A program made the position numbers and the translations under genes. 53,825 nt of DNA from JAIQFR01 sp041494445. GTDB taxonomy: Bacteria > Acidobacteriota > Polarisedimenticolia > Polarisedimenticolales > JAIQFR01. The DNA lies in assembly GCA_041494445.1 (NCBI GenBank), contig JBGQAU010000009.1:1-53825 (forward strand), read 5' to 3'. The notes under the pieces were generated by a model, which searched no databases, was not told the origin of the DNA, and saw only the letters and a program-made list of their open reading frames with translations. The stretch's first letter is position 1. Each line of letters opens with the position of its first letter. Shown here in pieces: positions 1 to 8,852 of this stretch.

Positions 1-1644
1 CAGGACATCGGCGGCGACGAGAACTGGCACGTCTACTCGGTGGACCTCGACACGAAGGTCGTGCGCGACCTGACGCCGTTCCAGGGGATCCGAGCGCAGG
101 ACATCCACGTGGACAAGGACCACCCGAACGAGATGCTGGTCGGGCTCAACCTGCGCGACCGCCGCGTGTTCGACATGTACCGGGTGGACCTGACCTCCGG
201 TGCCATCGTCCCCGACACGACGAATCCCGGTGACGTCCTGGGCTGGATCACCGACGCGCAGTTCCAGATCCGCGGTGCTTTGGCCCAGAATCCCGCGGAC
301 GGGAGCACGATCCTGCGCGTCCGCGACGGCCGCGAGGCGCCTTGGGGGGACCTCGTCGTCTGGCCCTTCGGGGAAAACGGCGGGGGGCTCGCCTTCACCA
401 AGGACGGGAAGGCGATCTGGGCCGAGACGTCGCTCGGTTCCGACACGACGCGTCTCGTCAAGCTGGACGCCGCCACCGGCAAGGAAACCGAGACCCTCGC
501 CTCGAATCCGAAGTGCGACGTGGGCGACGTGGTGATCCACCCCGACACGTACGTCGTCCAGGCGGTGGGCTTCAATTACCTCAGGAACGAGTGGCAGGTT
601 CTCGATCCGACGATCAAGGCCGATCTCGATGCGATCGCGAAGCTGCACCGAGGCGATTTCGGCATCGGGACCCGCGACCGCGCCGACAGGAACTGGATCG
701 TCGCCTTCCAGGCGGACGACGGTCCCGTGGCCTGGTATGCGTACCACCGTGACACGAAGCAGGGGGATCTGCTGTTCGTCAACCGGCCGGCGCTGGAGAA
801 GGTCACCCTCGCGCGGATGGAGCCGAAGGTCATCAAGTCCCGGGACGGGTACGACCTCGTGTCGTACCTGACGCTTCCGCCTGGCGCCGACCCGACAGGC
901 TTGCCCCTCGTGCTCGACGTCCACGGCGGGCCCTGGGCGCGCGACAACTGGGGGCTCAACGTCGAGGCGCAGTGGCTCGCCAACCGAGGCTACGCCGTGC
1001 TGCAGGTGAACTTCCGGGGCTCCGCCGGGTTCGGCAAGAAGTTCCTCAACGCGGGCAACGAGCAGTGGGGCGTCGGCGGGATGCAGAACGACCTCACGGA
1101 CGCGGTGAAGTGGGCCGTCGACCAGGGGGTCGCCGACCCGAAGAAGGTCTGCATCTACGGCGGCTCCTACGGCGGCTACGCGACTCTCGCCGGCCTCGTG
1201 TTCACGCCGGAGCTGTACGCCTGCGGCGTCGACATCGTCGGCCCGTCGAACTTGAAAACGCTCCTGGCCTCGATCCCGCCCTACTGGGGACCGCAGAAGA
1301 AGACCTTCCTGCTCCGACTCGGCGACGTGGAGAAGAGCGAGGAGCTCAACAGGAAGATCTCGCCGCTGTTCCACGCCGACAGGATCCGCGCGCCGCTCAT
1401 CGTCGCCCAGGGCGCCAACGACCCGCGGGTGAACATCCGGGAGTCGAATCAGATCGTCGAGTCTCTCCGCGCGAGGAAGCTCCCCGTGACGTACATCGTC
1501 TACACCGACGAAGGGCACGGGTTCGCGCGCCCGAACAACCGCCTCGACTTCTACGGCCGGGTGGACGAGTTCCTGGCCAAGATCCTCGGCGGCCGCTTCG
1601 AACCCTGGAAGAAGATCGAGGGCTCGAGCGCCGAGGAACGCTGA
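1..1644 (+). CDS. S9 family prolyl oligopeptidase, 5' end missing
   Basis: The open frame runs in from the left edge of the window, so the start codon and part of the N-terminal beta-propeller are missing; 547 codons remain. The C-terminal alpha/beta-hydrolase domain carries the S9 nucleophile motif GGSYGGYA (Ser codon 1165-1167), the acidic residue in GANDPRVN (Asp codon 1420-1422) and the catalytic His in DEGHGF (His codon 1516-1518). The first half has WD/propeller-like repeats typical of dipeptidyl/acylaminoacyl peptidases. The family cleaves short peptides, often in the periplasm. Whether this protein has a signal peptide cannot be seen. A perfect hairpin follows the stop codon. Confidence 0.93.
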   Translation, partial: QDIGGDENWHVYSVDLDTKVVRDLTPFQGIRAQDIHVDKDHPNEMLVGLNLRDRRVFDMYRVDLTSGAIVPDTTNPGDVLGWITDAQFQIRGALAQNPADGSTILRVRDGREAPWGDLVVWPFGENGGGLAFTKDGKAIWAETSLGSDTTRLVKLDAATGKETETLASNPKCDVGDVVIHPDTYVVQAVGFNYLRNEWQVLDPTIKADLDAIAKLHRGDFGIGTRDRADRNWIVAFQADDGPVAWYAYHRDTKQGDLLFVNRPALEKVTLARMEPKVIKSRDGYDLVSYLTLPPGADPTGLPLVLDVHGGPWARDNWGLNVEAQWLANRGYAVLQVNFRGSAGFGKKFLNAGNEQWGVGGMQNDLTDAVKWAVDQGVADPKKVCIYGGSYGGYATLAGLVFTPELYACGVDIVGPSNLKTLLASIPPYWGPQKKTFLLRLGDVEKSEELNRKISPLFHADRIRAPLIVAQGANDPRVNIRESNQIVESLRARKLPVTYIVYTDEGHGFARPNNRLDFYGRVDEFLAKILGGRFEPWKKIEGSSAEER

Positions 1645-1679
1645 CGCCTCTTCCTCACGGTTCCCTCGAAAACGGTGGA

Positions 1680-1700
1680 GGCCGGGCTCCGTGCCCGGCC
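1680..1700 (+). terminator. Hairpin downstream of the S9 peptidase
   Basis: GGCCGGGC and GCCCGGCC form a perfect 8-bp stem with the 5-base loop TCCGT, 35 bases after the stop codon. It is followed by a pyrimidine-rich stretch but no true U-run, so it may be a weak intrinsic terminator or a processing hairpin. Confidence 0.5.
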
Positions 1701-1806
1701 TTCCCGTCTCGGGCCGGTCCGGTGATCGACCTTCCGTGTCCGTGAGCGGTTGTTGCCGGCTACCCCGAGGAAGAGCGCCGCGGGGGGGCGGCCCGATCAG
1801 TTCGCC

Positions 1807-1834
1807 TTGACAGCAGAAGAAATAGCGCTAGTAT
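1807..1834 (+). promoter_or_regulatory. Sigma70-like promoter for the DUF4143 ATPase
   Basis: A perfect -35 TTGACA (1807-1812) is followed after 16 bases by TAGTAT (1829-1834). This AT-rich patch stands out in GC-rich surroundings and lies 34 bases before the ATG at 1868. The palindrome at 1835-1853 directly follows the -10, where transcription would begin. Confidence 0.65.
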
Positions 1835-1853
1835 TCTCCTTATAGGAAGGAGA
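1835..1853 (+). promoter_or_regulatory. Perfect 7-bp palindrome over the start region, possible operator
   Basis: TCTCCTT, five bases (ATAGG), then AAGGAGA is a perfect inverted repeat immediately downstream of the -10 element. The right arm is also the only good Shine-Dalgarno sequence for the ATPase, although it lies 14 bases from the ATG, which is long. It could be an operator, an mRNA hairpin hiding the ribosome site, or both. The function is inferred; the repeat itself is seen directly. Confidence 0.5.
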
Positions 1854-1867
1854 AACATATCGGCGCC

Positions 1868-3211
1868 ATGAACCCTGAAACCGAGCAGCCGTTCCGAGAT
1901 CGACTCGCCCAGAAGCTCGCAGACTCGCTGACCGCGCCGTTTCCGCTCGCGACGCGCCGCCGTGTTCACGGGCAGGTGAGCCTTCCGGGCAAGACCACGG
2001 CGGTGATCGGCATGCGCCGCTCGGGCAAGACCACCTTCCTACACCAGATCCGGCGGGAGCGCGTCGAGCGCGGCGTCGGTCGCGAGCGGTTGCCGTACAT
2101 CAACTTCGAGGACGAGATGCTGGCGGGGCTCGAGGGCAAGCACCTCCACTTCGTGATCGAGGAGTACTACCGCCGCCACCCGGCGCTGCGCGCTCGCGAG
2201 ACCGTCACGTGGTGCCTCGACGGGATCCAGGTCGTGCCCGGCTGGGAGCGGTTCGTGCGACGGGTGCTCGATTCCGAGAAGGTCGAGATCTTCATCAGCG
2301 GGTCGTCCGCGGCGCTCCTGAGCCGCGAGCTGGCTACTGCGATGCGCGGGCGAGCGTGGGGAGTCGTCATCCATCCCTTCGGCTTCGAGGAGGTTCTCCG
2401 TCATCAAGGGCAACCTGTGCCGGAACGTCCGGATTTCCTGGCGGCACCGGAGCGCTCGGCCCTCGAGCGAGCCTTCCTCGATTACTTGACCGTCGGCGGA
2501 TTTCCCGAGGCGCAAGGGATCGATGCGGCGACCCGCCAGCGGATGCTCGGGGACTACGTGGATGTCGCCATGATTCGCGACGTAATGGAGCGCCACGGCG
2601 TTACCAACGTGGCGGGGCTGCGGTGGCTCGTGCGACACCTCTTGGGGAACGCGGCGGGGATGTTCAGCGTCGAGAAGTTCTACGCTGCCCTCAAGTCCCA
2701 GGGGCTGAGCATCTCCAAGGATACGGTCCACCAGATCCTCGGGTATCTCGAGGATTGCTTCCTGGTGCGGACGGTCTGGCTGGACACGGACTCCGAGCGG
2801 CGGCGCATGGTGAACCCCCGCAAGGCCTACCCCGTGGATCCCGGGTTGATCCCGATCTTCGATCGGACGGGACGCGCCAACATCGGACATGCCCTGGAGA
2901 CGGCGGTCCTCCTGGAGCTGGAGCGGCGAGGGACGAGCGTGACCTACGTCCGAACTCCCGAAGGACACGAGGTGGATTTCCTCGCGCGCCATGCGACCGG
3001 CGAGAGGGAGCTGATTCAGGTGTGCGCCGATTCGGGAGGGGCGGCTGCGGAGCGCGAGCTTCGCGGACTCGCGGAGGCCGGCGAGCAGTATCCCGAGGCC
3101 GCCCGGCGGCTGCTGACTCTGACCCGCGACGCGATTCCGTCGAAGGTGCCGCCCGGCGTCGTCGCGCAACCGGCCTACGAGTGGATGCTGAGCGGAGGGG
3201 CGAGTCCCTGA
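1868..3211 (+). CDS. AAA ATPase with DUF4143 domain, altered Walker B
   Basis: This 447-residue protein has the usual length and order of the AAA_14/DUF4143 family. The N-terminal P-loop GMRRSGKT is at residues 48-55, a Walker B-like strand lies near 115-121, the sensor-like segment ISGSSAALLSREL and the arginine motif AMRGRAW follow, and a C-terminal DUF4143 domain begins around DYLTVGGFPEAQ. The family's biological role is poorly known; some members are linked to toxin or mobile loci. Oddity: the usual Walker B LDEIQ reads LDGIQ (residues 117-121), so the catalytic glutamate is glycine, a one-base GAG to GGG change. ATP binding is likely, but hydrolysis may be impaired. The gene is monocistronic, with its own promoter and palindrome. 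Confidence 0.85.
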   Translation: MNPETEQPFRDRLAQKLADSLTAPFPLATRRRVHGQVSLPGKTTAVIGMRRSGKTTFLHQIRRERVERGVGRERLPYINFEDEMLAGLEGKHLHFVIEEYYRRHPALRARETVTWCLDGIQVVPGWERFVRRVLDSEKVEIFISGSSAALLSRELATAMRGRAWGVVIHPFGFEEVLRHQGQPVPERPDFLAAPERSALERAFLDYLTVGGFPEAQGIDAATRQRMLGDYVDVAMIRDVMERHGVTNVAGLRWLVRHLLGNAAGMFSVEKFYAALKSQGLSISKDTVHQILGYLEDCFLVRTVWLDTDSERRRMVNPRKAYPVDPGLIPIFDRTGRANIGHALETAVLLELERRGTSVTYVRTPEGHEVDFLARHATGERELIQVCADSGGAAAERELRGLAEAGEQYPEAARRLLTLTRDAIPSKVPPGVVAQPAYEWMLSGGASP

Positions 3212-3262
3212 CGGGACGATCGAAGGACGAACGATGGCGATCACCGATGACGAGGACCCATC

Positions 3263-4531
3263 ATGACCCACACGACCCTTGTCGCACTGGCCCTGGCCAC
3301 GGCGGTCGCGCTGTCCGCAGGCCCCTCCCTGGTCCTGGCGGACCGTGCCAAGGCCCCGAAGACGCCCAAGGATGCGCCGCAAGGGCCCTGGGTGGCCGAG
3401 GCCAACAACTCCTTCGCCGCCCGCCTGTACGGCAAGCTGGCGGGGGAGAAGGGGAACCTCTTCTTCTCTCCCAGCTCGATCGAGACCGCCCTGGCGATGA
3501 CCTCGGCCGGCGCACGCGGCCGGACGGCCGAGCAGATGAGAAGGGTCCTGCAATTTCCGGCGGGCCCGGCCGATCCGCACCAGGCCATGGGCGCCTTCCT
3601 CAGGGGCCTCAACGTCGACAAGGGCGCCGGCGGGGCTCCACGCGGGTTCCAGCTCTCGCTGGCCAACGCCTTGTGGAAGCAGAAAGGGTTCGAGTTCCTG
3701 CCCGACTACCTGAAGCTCGCCAAGGACGGCTACGGGGCCGGTCTCGGCGAAGTGGATTACGTCAAGGACGCGCCCGGCGCCCGCCGGACCATCAACGCGT
3801 GGGTCGAGAAGGAGACCCACGACAAGATCAAGGACCTCATTGCCGAGGGAGTCCTCGACGCCGGCACGCGGCTGGTCCTCACGAATGCGGTCTATTTCAA
3901 GGGTAAGTGGGCCAAGCCGTTCGAGAAGTCGGAGACCCGGCAGGAGCCGTTCCACCTGGCCGGCGGCAAGGACGTGGCCGCCTCGATGATGCACATCCGG
4001 GAAGCCTACGGGTACTTGGAGACCGCGGACTACCAAGCCGTCAAGCTGCCGTACGCCGGCGGGGAGCTGTCCATGGTCGTGATCCTGCCGAAGAAAGCGG
4101 ACGGGCTGGCGACCGTCGAGAAAGGTGTGACGTCGAAACTGCTGAACGAGGAGCTACGGAATTTCAGCCGGCGCGAGGACGTCGTCCTGACGCTGCCGAC
4201 CTTCAAGATGACGCGGGAGTTCGAACTCTCCAAGGTCCTGGGGGCGATGGGCATGCCGGACGCCTTCTCGCTGGCGACCGCCGATTTCTCCGGCATGGAC
4301 GGCAAGAAGGACCTCTTCGTCTCGGCCGTGGCCCACAAGGCATTCGTCGATGTGAACGAGGAAGGAACCGAGGCGGCCGCCGCCACCGCTGGAGTGATGG
4401 GCGTGACGGCGATGCCCGTGGAAAGGACACCGGTCGTGTTCCGGGCGGATCACCCGTTCCTTTTCGCCATCCGCCACGAGAGATCCGGAGCGGTCCTATT
4501 CTTCGGCCGTGTGGCCGACCCGACGAAATGA
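3263..4531 (+). CDS. Secreted serpin (serine protease inhibitor)
   Basis: The 422-residue protein has an N-terminal signal peptide (about residues 1-26, ending near LVLA) and then a full-length serpin fold. Visible serpin signatures are FSPSSIETALAM near the N terminus, LTNAVYFKGKWAKPF in the middle and FRADHPFLFAIRH near the C terminus. The reactive-centre hinge EEGTEAAAAT is the small-residue form of inhibitory serpins. Counting from the hinge, as in alpha-1-antitrypsin, puts the scissile bond near Thr-Ala within MGVTAMP, suggesting an elastase- or subtilisin-like target. That P1 assignment is inferred. It ends 47 bases from the convergent gene at 4579. It may protect the periplasm or surface from proteases, its own or those of neighbours. 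Confidence 0.93.
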   Translation: MTHTTLVALALATAVALSAGPSLVLADRAKAPKTPKDAPQGPWVAEANNSFAARLYGKLAGEKGNLFFSPSSIETALAMTSAGARGRTAEQMRRVLQFPAGPADPHQAMGAFLRGLNVDKGAGGAPRGFQLSLANALWKQKGFEFLPDYLKLAKDGYGAGLGEVDYVKDAPGARRTINAWVEKETHDKIKDLIAEGVLDAGTRLVLTNAVYFKGKWAKPFEKSETRQEPFHLAGGKDVAASMMHIREAYGYLETADYQAVKLPYAGGELSMVVILPKKADGLATVEKGVTSKLLNEELRNFSRREDVVLTLPTFKMTREFELSKVLGAMGMPDAFSLATADFSGMDGKKDLFVSAVAHKAFVDVNEEGTEAAAATAGVMGVTAMPVERTPVVFRADHPFLFAIRHERSGAVLFFGRVADPTK

Positions 4532-4578
4532 CACGAGTGCGCCTTCCAGACCACGCGTCGGTCCCCCGCAGGGTCCCG

Positions 4579-7500
4579 TCACGGTAGCACGATGCGCGCC
4601 TCCGTCTGGGAGCCGTCGGCGACCGAGATCGTAACAGCCGCGCTCTTTCCCGCGGAGGTCGCCGTGACGTCGTAGCCCCCTCCCGCGAGCGATGTCGCCG
4701 TCGCCACGCCGGTCGAGTCGGTCTGGAGCCGGTTCAGGAGGCGGAACATCTCGCTCCCTAGGAACGGCGGATTCGGCCGGGGGTCCACCATGGCGCCGGC
4801 GACGGGCTTGCCGTCGGCCCCGACGACGAGGACGCGAATGATCGCGCCGGGGCGGGATTGCAGGACGACCTCGCTCGAGCCCGTGGGGTCGGGAAGGACT
4901 CCGGCGGTGCGCGCCGGAGCGTACCCCGCCGCTAAGGCCACGAGATCCACCGGCCCTTCGGCCGGGGCGGTGATGACGAATGCCCCGGTGACGTCGGTCG
5001 ATGCCGGCATGGAATCGGACTGGATCGAACCGGACGGCGCCACCAGGACGATCCCCCGCGCGATGCCCTGCCCGCGGGCGTCCAGGAAGCGTCCACGAAT
5101 CGCGCGGCCCGTCTCCAGGCGGATCTCGACAGGGGACGACGAGCCGTCTTCCGCGACGGTGACGGGGGGAGGATTGCCGGTCCTGTAGCCCGGCGCGTTC
5201 GCGGTCAGCATCCACGATCCCGGCTCGAGCCCTTCGAGGCCGAAGGTCCCGTCGGCGCCGGTGCGCTTCGAAACGCCGACTCCCGACATCGGCGAAGAGC
5301 CTTCGCGCATCGCCGAGATAGCCACGTCGCTCAACGGCTTTCCTTGCAGGCCAATCACCCGGCCCGTGATGCCTCCGGAGGCGAGCAGGATGTCGACGTT
5401 CGGCGAGGGCTCGTCGGGAACGACGATCCTGCTCCTGCTCTGCGAACCGCCCGTGAGGTCCGCTCGGACCCCCGCCATGTACGGTCCCGGCTTCTCGAGG
5501 CTGACGTGGTAACGGCCGTCCGCGTCGCTTCGCGTCATCTCCACTCCGTCCGCCCCGGTACCCGCCGCTCCGCCGGTCCGAAAGAGAATCAGCTCGGCGT
5601 TCCCCACCGGTCTTCCGCCGCGGAGGATCCGTCCCGACAGGGCGATCGCCGCGCTCTCGTCGAAGTCGAAGACCGTGACTTCGCCCTCCTTGATGTTCAC
5701 CTGCCGCATGGACAGCCCGCCGCTCGTCCCGCGGACGCGCCCTCCCGACCCGGGGGGTCGCATCAGGGTGTAATCGCCGGGTGCGAGCTTCTCCATCGTG
5801 TAGCGGCCATCGGGACCGGTCGTCGCGGAGTTCGTTCCCCCCGCGGAACTGCCGCGGAGCGCCACGACCGTCGCGCCGACCACCGGCTGGCGCCCCGCAT
5901 CCCGCACGATGCCCGTGAGGGTGCCTCCACGCGACAGCTTCACGACCAGCTCGGGGGGGTCTTCGTCGAGCGGGACGTCGATCTTCGATTCGCTGGGGGA
6001 GAAGTTCGGGTGTTGCACGGCGACCTGGTAGGTCCGTGACTCGAGGCCCGCGATCTCGAAGCTCCCGTCGATGCCGCTGAGCGCCCCGATCTCCTCGCGG
6101 CCTGACGCCATCCGGAATCCCATTCCCTGGGGAACGCTTTCCCCGACGACCGCGCCCGTGACGGGGGTGTCGTCCTTGGCGTCGAGGACGCGGCCGCGCA
6201 GGGTGCGGCCGTCGCCGAGGGTCAGCGTTCCGACGTCCGCGGCCTGCTCGGATTCGACCTTGATCCCCGTCTTGCGCGCCGGCGCCTTCCCCGGGGACGT
6301 CGCCTCGACGGTGACCGTGCCCGGGGCGACGTCCTCGAGGCGGAAGTTCCCGGACGGATCGGCGAACACGTCGTCGTCGGCCCCTCCGATTCCCGTCATG
6401 GCTCGCATGTTGCGCGAGCCCCGGCCATCCGCCGCCTCGGGGTAGTTGCGGACACGGAAGGACGGGGGCGCCGTCCCGTCGGCGCGCAGCACCCTCCCGA
6501 CGATCGTCGCCGATCGCTTCAGGACGAAATCGACGCCGGTATCCCCGGGGCTCGCCCCGGCACCCTGCTCGGCGGCGAATCCCTTCGCACGAACCCCCAT
6601 CCGGAACACCCGCTGCTCACCCAAGCCGGGAAGACGGTACGAGCCATCGGCCTTCGTTTTCACCGTGCGGCTTTTCGTCGCGCCGCCATCGGTCCAGAGA
6701 GCCGTCACGTCCGCGCGGGGGACGGGCTGTCCCGTGCCGTCGGTGACGCGCCCCGAGATCGTGCGTTCCTCTTTCACGAGGAGCGTACCCAGGTCGAGCG
6801 ACTCGCCGGAGCGGAGCTTGATTCCTTCCTTCTCGATCGCGGCGAAGTCCTCGGGAAGGAGCGTGAGGTCGAACGTCCCGGCCTCGAGGCGCTTCACCTC
6901 GAAACGTCCCTCCCCGAGGGACCGGATCTTGTCCTCCTCCGCGTCGCCGTCCATGGCCATGCGTTCCCGGCGATTCCTCTCGGTGGGGGTGAGCACGACC
7001 TCGACTCTCGAGACGGGATGCTCGTCGGCGTCCAGCAGGCGGAAGGCGAGCGAGGCGCCCGGCTCGATCTTCAGCTCGATGTCGTTCCGCTCCGCCCCCG
7101 CCTCCACGCTCACGGGTCCCGACTCGGCGGTGGCTCCCTTGTCGGTGGAAGCGCGAAGTCGGAAGGAGGTCCCGCTCGGAATGCCGTCGAGAGCGAACTT
7201 GCCGGCCTCGTCGGTGAACGCGGGTCGGAGGGGAGCATCCCGCAGTAGAGCCCGGATATCGAGCTGCACCGGGGCCGGATCGATGCGAGCCCTGGCGACC
7301 GGCTTGCCGGCGGCGTCGACGATCCGTCCTGCGATCCGGCCGCCAGGTCGGAGGACCATGAGCGGAGCCGGCACCGACGGGGTCCCGTCGGCCTTCGGCG
7401 CTTGCACCTGGATGTCCCCGAGGCGGGCGCGGGCGTGTCGGGGGCTGAATGCCTCCAGGACCACGGCCCCGGCGGGCAATTCCCCGAAGGAGAAACGGCC

Positions 7501-8052
7501 GGCATCGTCGGTCTTCGTGCGCAGAGCCCCGTCCTCGCCGAACAGGGCCCCTCCGCTCGTCCAGGCGAGGACCGTGGCACCCGCCACCGGCTCGCGACGG
7601 TCCATGTCGACGACCGAGCCGCCGAGCGCGAGCCCGGCCTTCATCTTGACCCTCAGCGCGGCGCCGGCGGGAACGTCCTTGAGCAGGGCGGGGGCGTGCT
7701 TCTGAGCAACGACGTAGACCGTGAACGTCTTGCCCTTGAGCCCGCCGGTCAGGAAGGTCCCGTCCTCGCTGGTCTTCACGACCACGGGAGGGTCGAATCC
7801 ACCGACGCGCCGCCTTGCCTCATCGTCTTTGCCGACGACGAGAACCGTCGCCTGGGCGACCGGCTTGCCGGAGGGATCGGTGACCGTTCCGGTGATCGCC
7901 GCGCCGGCCTGGGGGGTCGGCGCGGTCTTCGCGACGGTCCCCTGCACTGGCTCCTTCTTCGCGGGGGGCGTGGTCGCGGGCGGGGCGGCATTCGCGGCGG
8001 CGAACGCGAGGAAGCCGAACGAGAAGGCTACGAGGCGCTGTCGACTGGACAT
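4579..8052 (-). CDS. Large secreted protein of carboxypeptidase-regulatory-like repeats
   Basis: The protein has 1157 residues. A signal peptide (about 1-22, ending FAAANAA) is followed by about ten beta-sandwich repeats of the CarboxypepD_reg/DUF4198 type. Each starts with a strand such as GTVTDPSGKPVAQATVLV (near 55) or GRVTDGTGQPVPRADVTA (near 435), followed by a DGRY/G-type turn (for example GPDGRYTMEKLAPGDYTL). No enzymatic domain is seen. These repeats are usually extracellular or periplasmic binding or scaffold modules. The start has a strong ribosome site (AGGAGGGAGGG) just upstream. Function is unknown; a surface or cell-envelope role is inferred from secretion and size. Confidence 0.85.
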   Translation of the reverse strand: MSSRQRLVAFSFGFLAFAAANAAPPATTPPAKKEPVQGTVAKTAPTPQAGAAITGTVTDPSGKPVAQATVLVVGKDDEARRRVGGFDPPVVVKTSEDGTFLTGGLKGKTFTVYVVAQKHAPALLKDVPAGAALRVKMKAGLALGGSVVDMDRREPVAGATVLAWTSGGALFGEDGALRTKTDDAGRFSFGELPAGAVVLEAFSPRHARARLGDIQVQAPKADGTPSVPAPLMVLRPGGRIAGRIVDAAGKPVARARIDPAPVQLDIRALLRDAPLRPAFTDEAGKFALDGIPSGTSFRLRASTDKGATAESGPVSVEAGAERNDIELKIEPGASLAFRLLDADEHPVSRVEVVLTPTERNRRERMAMDGDAEEDKIRSLGEGRFEVKRLEAGTFDLTLLPEDFAAIEKEGIKLRSGESLDLGTLLVKEERTISGRVTDGTGQPVPRADVTALWTDGGATKSRTVKTKADGSYRLPGLGEQRVFRMGVRAKGFAAEQGAGASPGDTGVDFVLKRSATIVGRVLRADGTAPPSFRVRNYPEAADGRGSRNMRAMTGIGGADDDVFADPSGNFRLEDVAPGTVTVEATSPGKAPARKTGIKVESEQAADVGTLTLGDGRTLRGRVLDAKDDTPVTGAVVGESVPQGMGFRMASGREEIGALSGIDGSFEIAGLESRTYQVAVQHPNFSPSESKIDVPLDEDPPELVVKLSRGGTLTGIVRDAGRQPVVGATVVALRGSSAGGTNSATTGPDGRYTMEKLAPGDYTLMRPPGSGGRVRGTSGGLSMRQVNIKEGEVTVFDFDESAAIALSGRILRGGRPVGNAELILFRTGGAAGTGADGVEMTRSDADGRYHVSLEKPGPYMAGVRADLTGGSQSRSRIVVPDEPSPNVDILLASGGITGRVIGLQGKPLSDVAISAMREGSSPMSGVGVSKRTGADGTFGLEGLEPGSWMLTANAPGYRTGNPPPVTVAEDGSSSPVEIRLETGRAIRGRFLDARGQGIARGIVLVAPSGSIQSDSMPASTDVTGAFVITAPAEGPVDLVALAAGYAPARTAGVLPDPTGSSEVVLQSRPGAIIRVLVVGADGKPVAGAMVDPRPNPPFLGSEMFRLLNRLQTDSTGVATATSLAGGGYDVTATSAGKSAAVTISVADGSQTEARIVLP

Positions 8053-8088
8053 GACCCTCCCTCCTGACGGCGTGCCTGCGCGCCGCTC

Positions 8089-8832
8089 TCACGTCCTCCG
8101 TGCCAGCACGGCCAGGCGCTCGTCCGCCTCGGGATCCTCAGACGCCGCCCACAGACGCTCGGGGTCTCCGAAACCGGACCGCGTGAGGCGCTCGAATATC
8201 GCGCCGACGGGCTGGCCCCATTCCGTGATGGTCTCGGAGACCCGCTCGAAGAGCCCGGGCCGGCCGGCCGGGACGAACGACGTGATCTTCAAGGTCGATC
8301 GGCGGGTGGGGGGCTCCCAGATGACGCCGAGGATCAGCGCCCCGCTCTCGCGGTCGTGAGTCGTGTAGGCGTCGAGGTGCTCGAGGCCGAAGCAGGTCAT
8401 GACGTCGAACAGGAGGTAGCCGCCCGGCCTCAAGTGCGCCGCGAGACGGCGAAACGCGCGCTCCCAGTCGTCCAGGGTCTCGAGATGGTTCAGGACGTCG
8501 GCCACGCTCGTGACCGCATCGAAGGTCTCCGCGAGGTCGAGCCGCGTGAGGTCCCCATGGACCCAACGGACCGCCTTCCGCGTGTCCTTGCCGCGCGCCA
8601 CCTCGAGGAGCGCCTCCGACAGGTCCACCCCGGCGACGGTGTATCCCGCGCCCGCTAGCGCGATGGCGAGCGTGCCGGTGCCGCAGCCCGCGTCGAGGAT
8701 CTTCGAGCCCGCGAGCCCGCGCTCGGCCAGGAGCGTCTGCAGGCGCTTCCCGTAGGTGAACGCGTACCAGTCCATTCGGTGCAGGTCGTAGTGGCGGGCG
8801 ATCCCGCGGTAGGAGTCGTGGCGGTCGCTCAT
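8089..8832 (-). CDS. Class I SAM-dependent methyltransferase at the end of the RiPP locus
   Basis: This 247-residue Rossmann-type methyltransferase has motif I ILDAGCGTGTLAIAL (near residue 44), an acidic residue after the second strand (VAGVDLSEALL) and the post-I segment FDAVTSVADVLNHLE. The C-terminal half (ALILGVIWEPPTRRSTLKIT) resembles small-molecule or peptide methyltransferases of the Methyltransf_25 group. It starts 20 bases downstream of the dehydratase stop, in the same direction, so it is probably the last gene of the RiPP transcript. It could methylate the modified peptide, for example its N terminus, C-terminal acid or a side chain. A housekeeping role unrelated to the peptides cannot be excluded. 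Confidence 0.85.
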   Translation of the reverse strand: MSDRHDSYRGIARHYDLHRMDWYAFTYGKRLQTLLAERGLAGSKILDAGCGTGTLAIALAGAGYTVAGVDLSEALLEVARGKDTRKAVRWVHGDLTRLDLAETFDAVTSVADVLNHLETLDDWERAFRRLAAHLRPGGYLLFDVMTCFGLEHLDAYTTHDRESGALILGVIWEPPTRRSTLKITSFVPAGRPGLFERVSETITEWGQPVGAIFERLTRSGFGDPERLWAASEDPEADERLAVLARRT

Positions 8833-8852
8833 GGACGCCTCAGTTTACCTCG

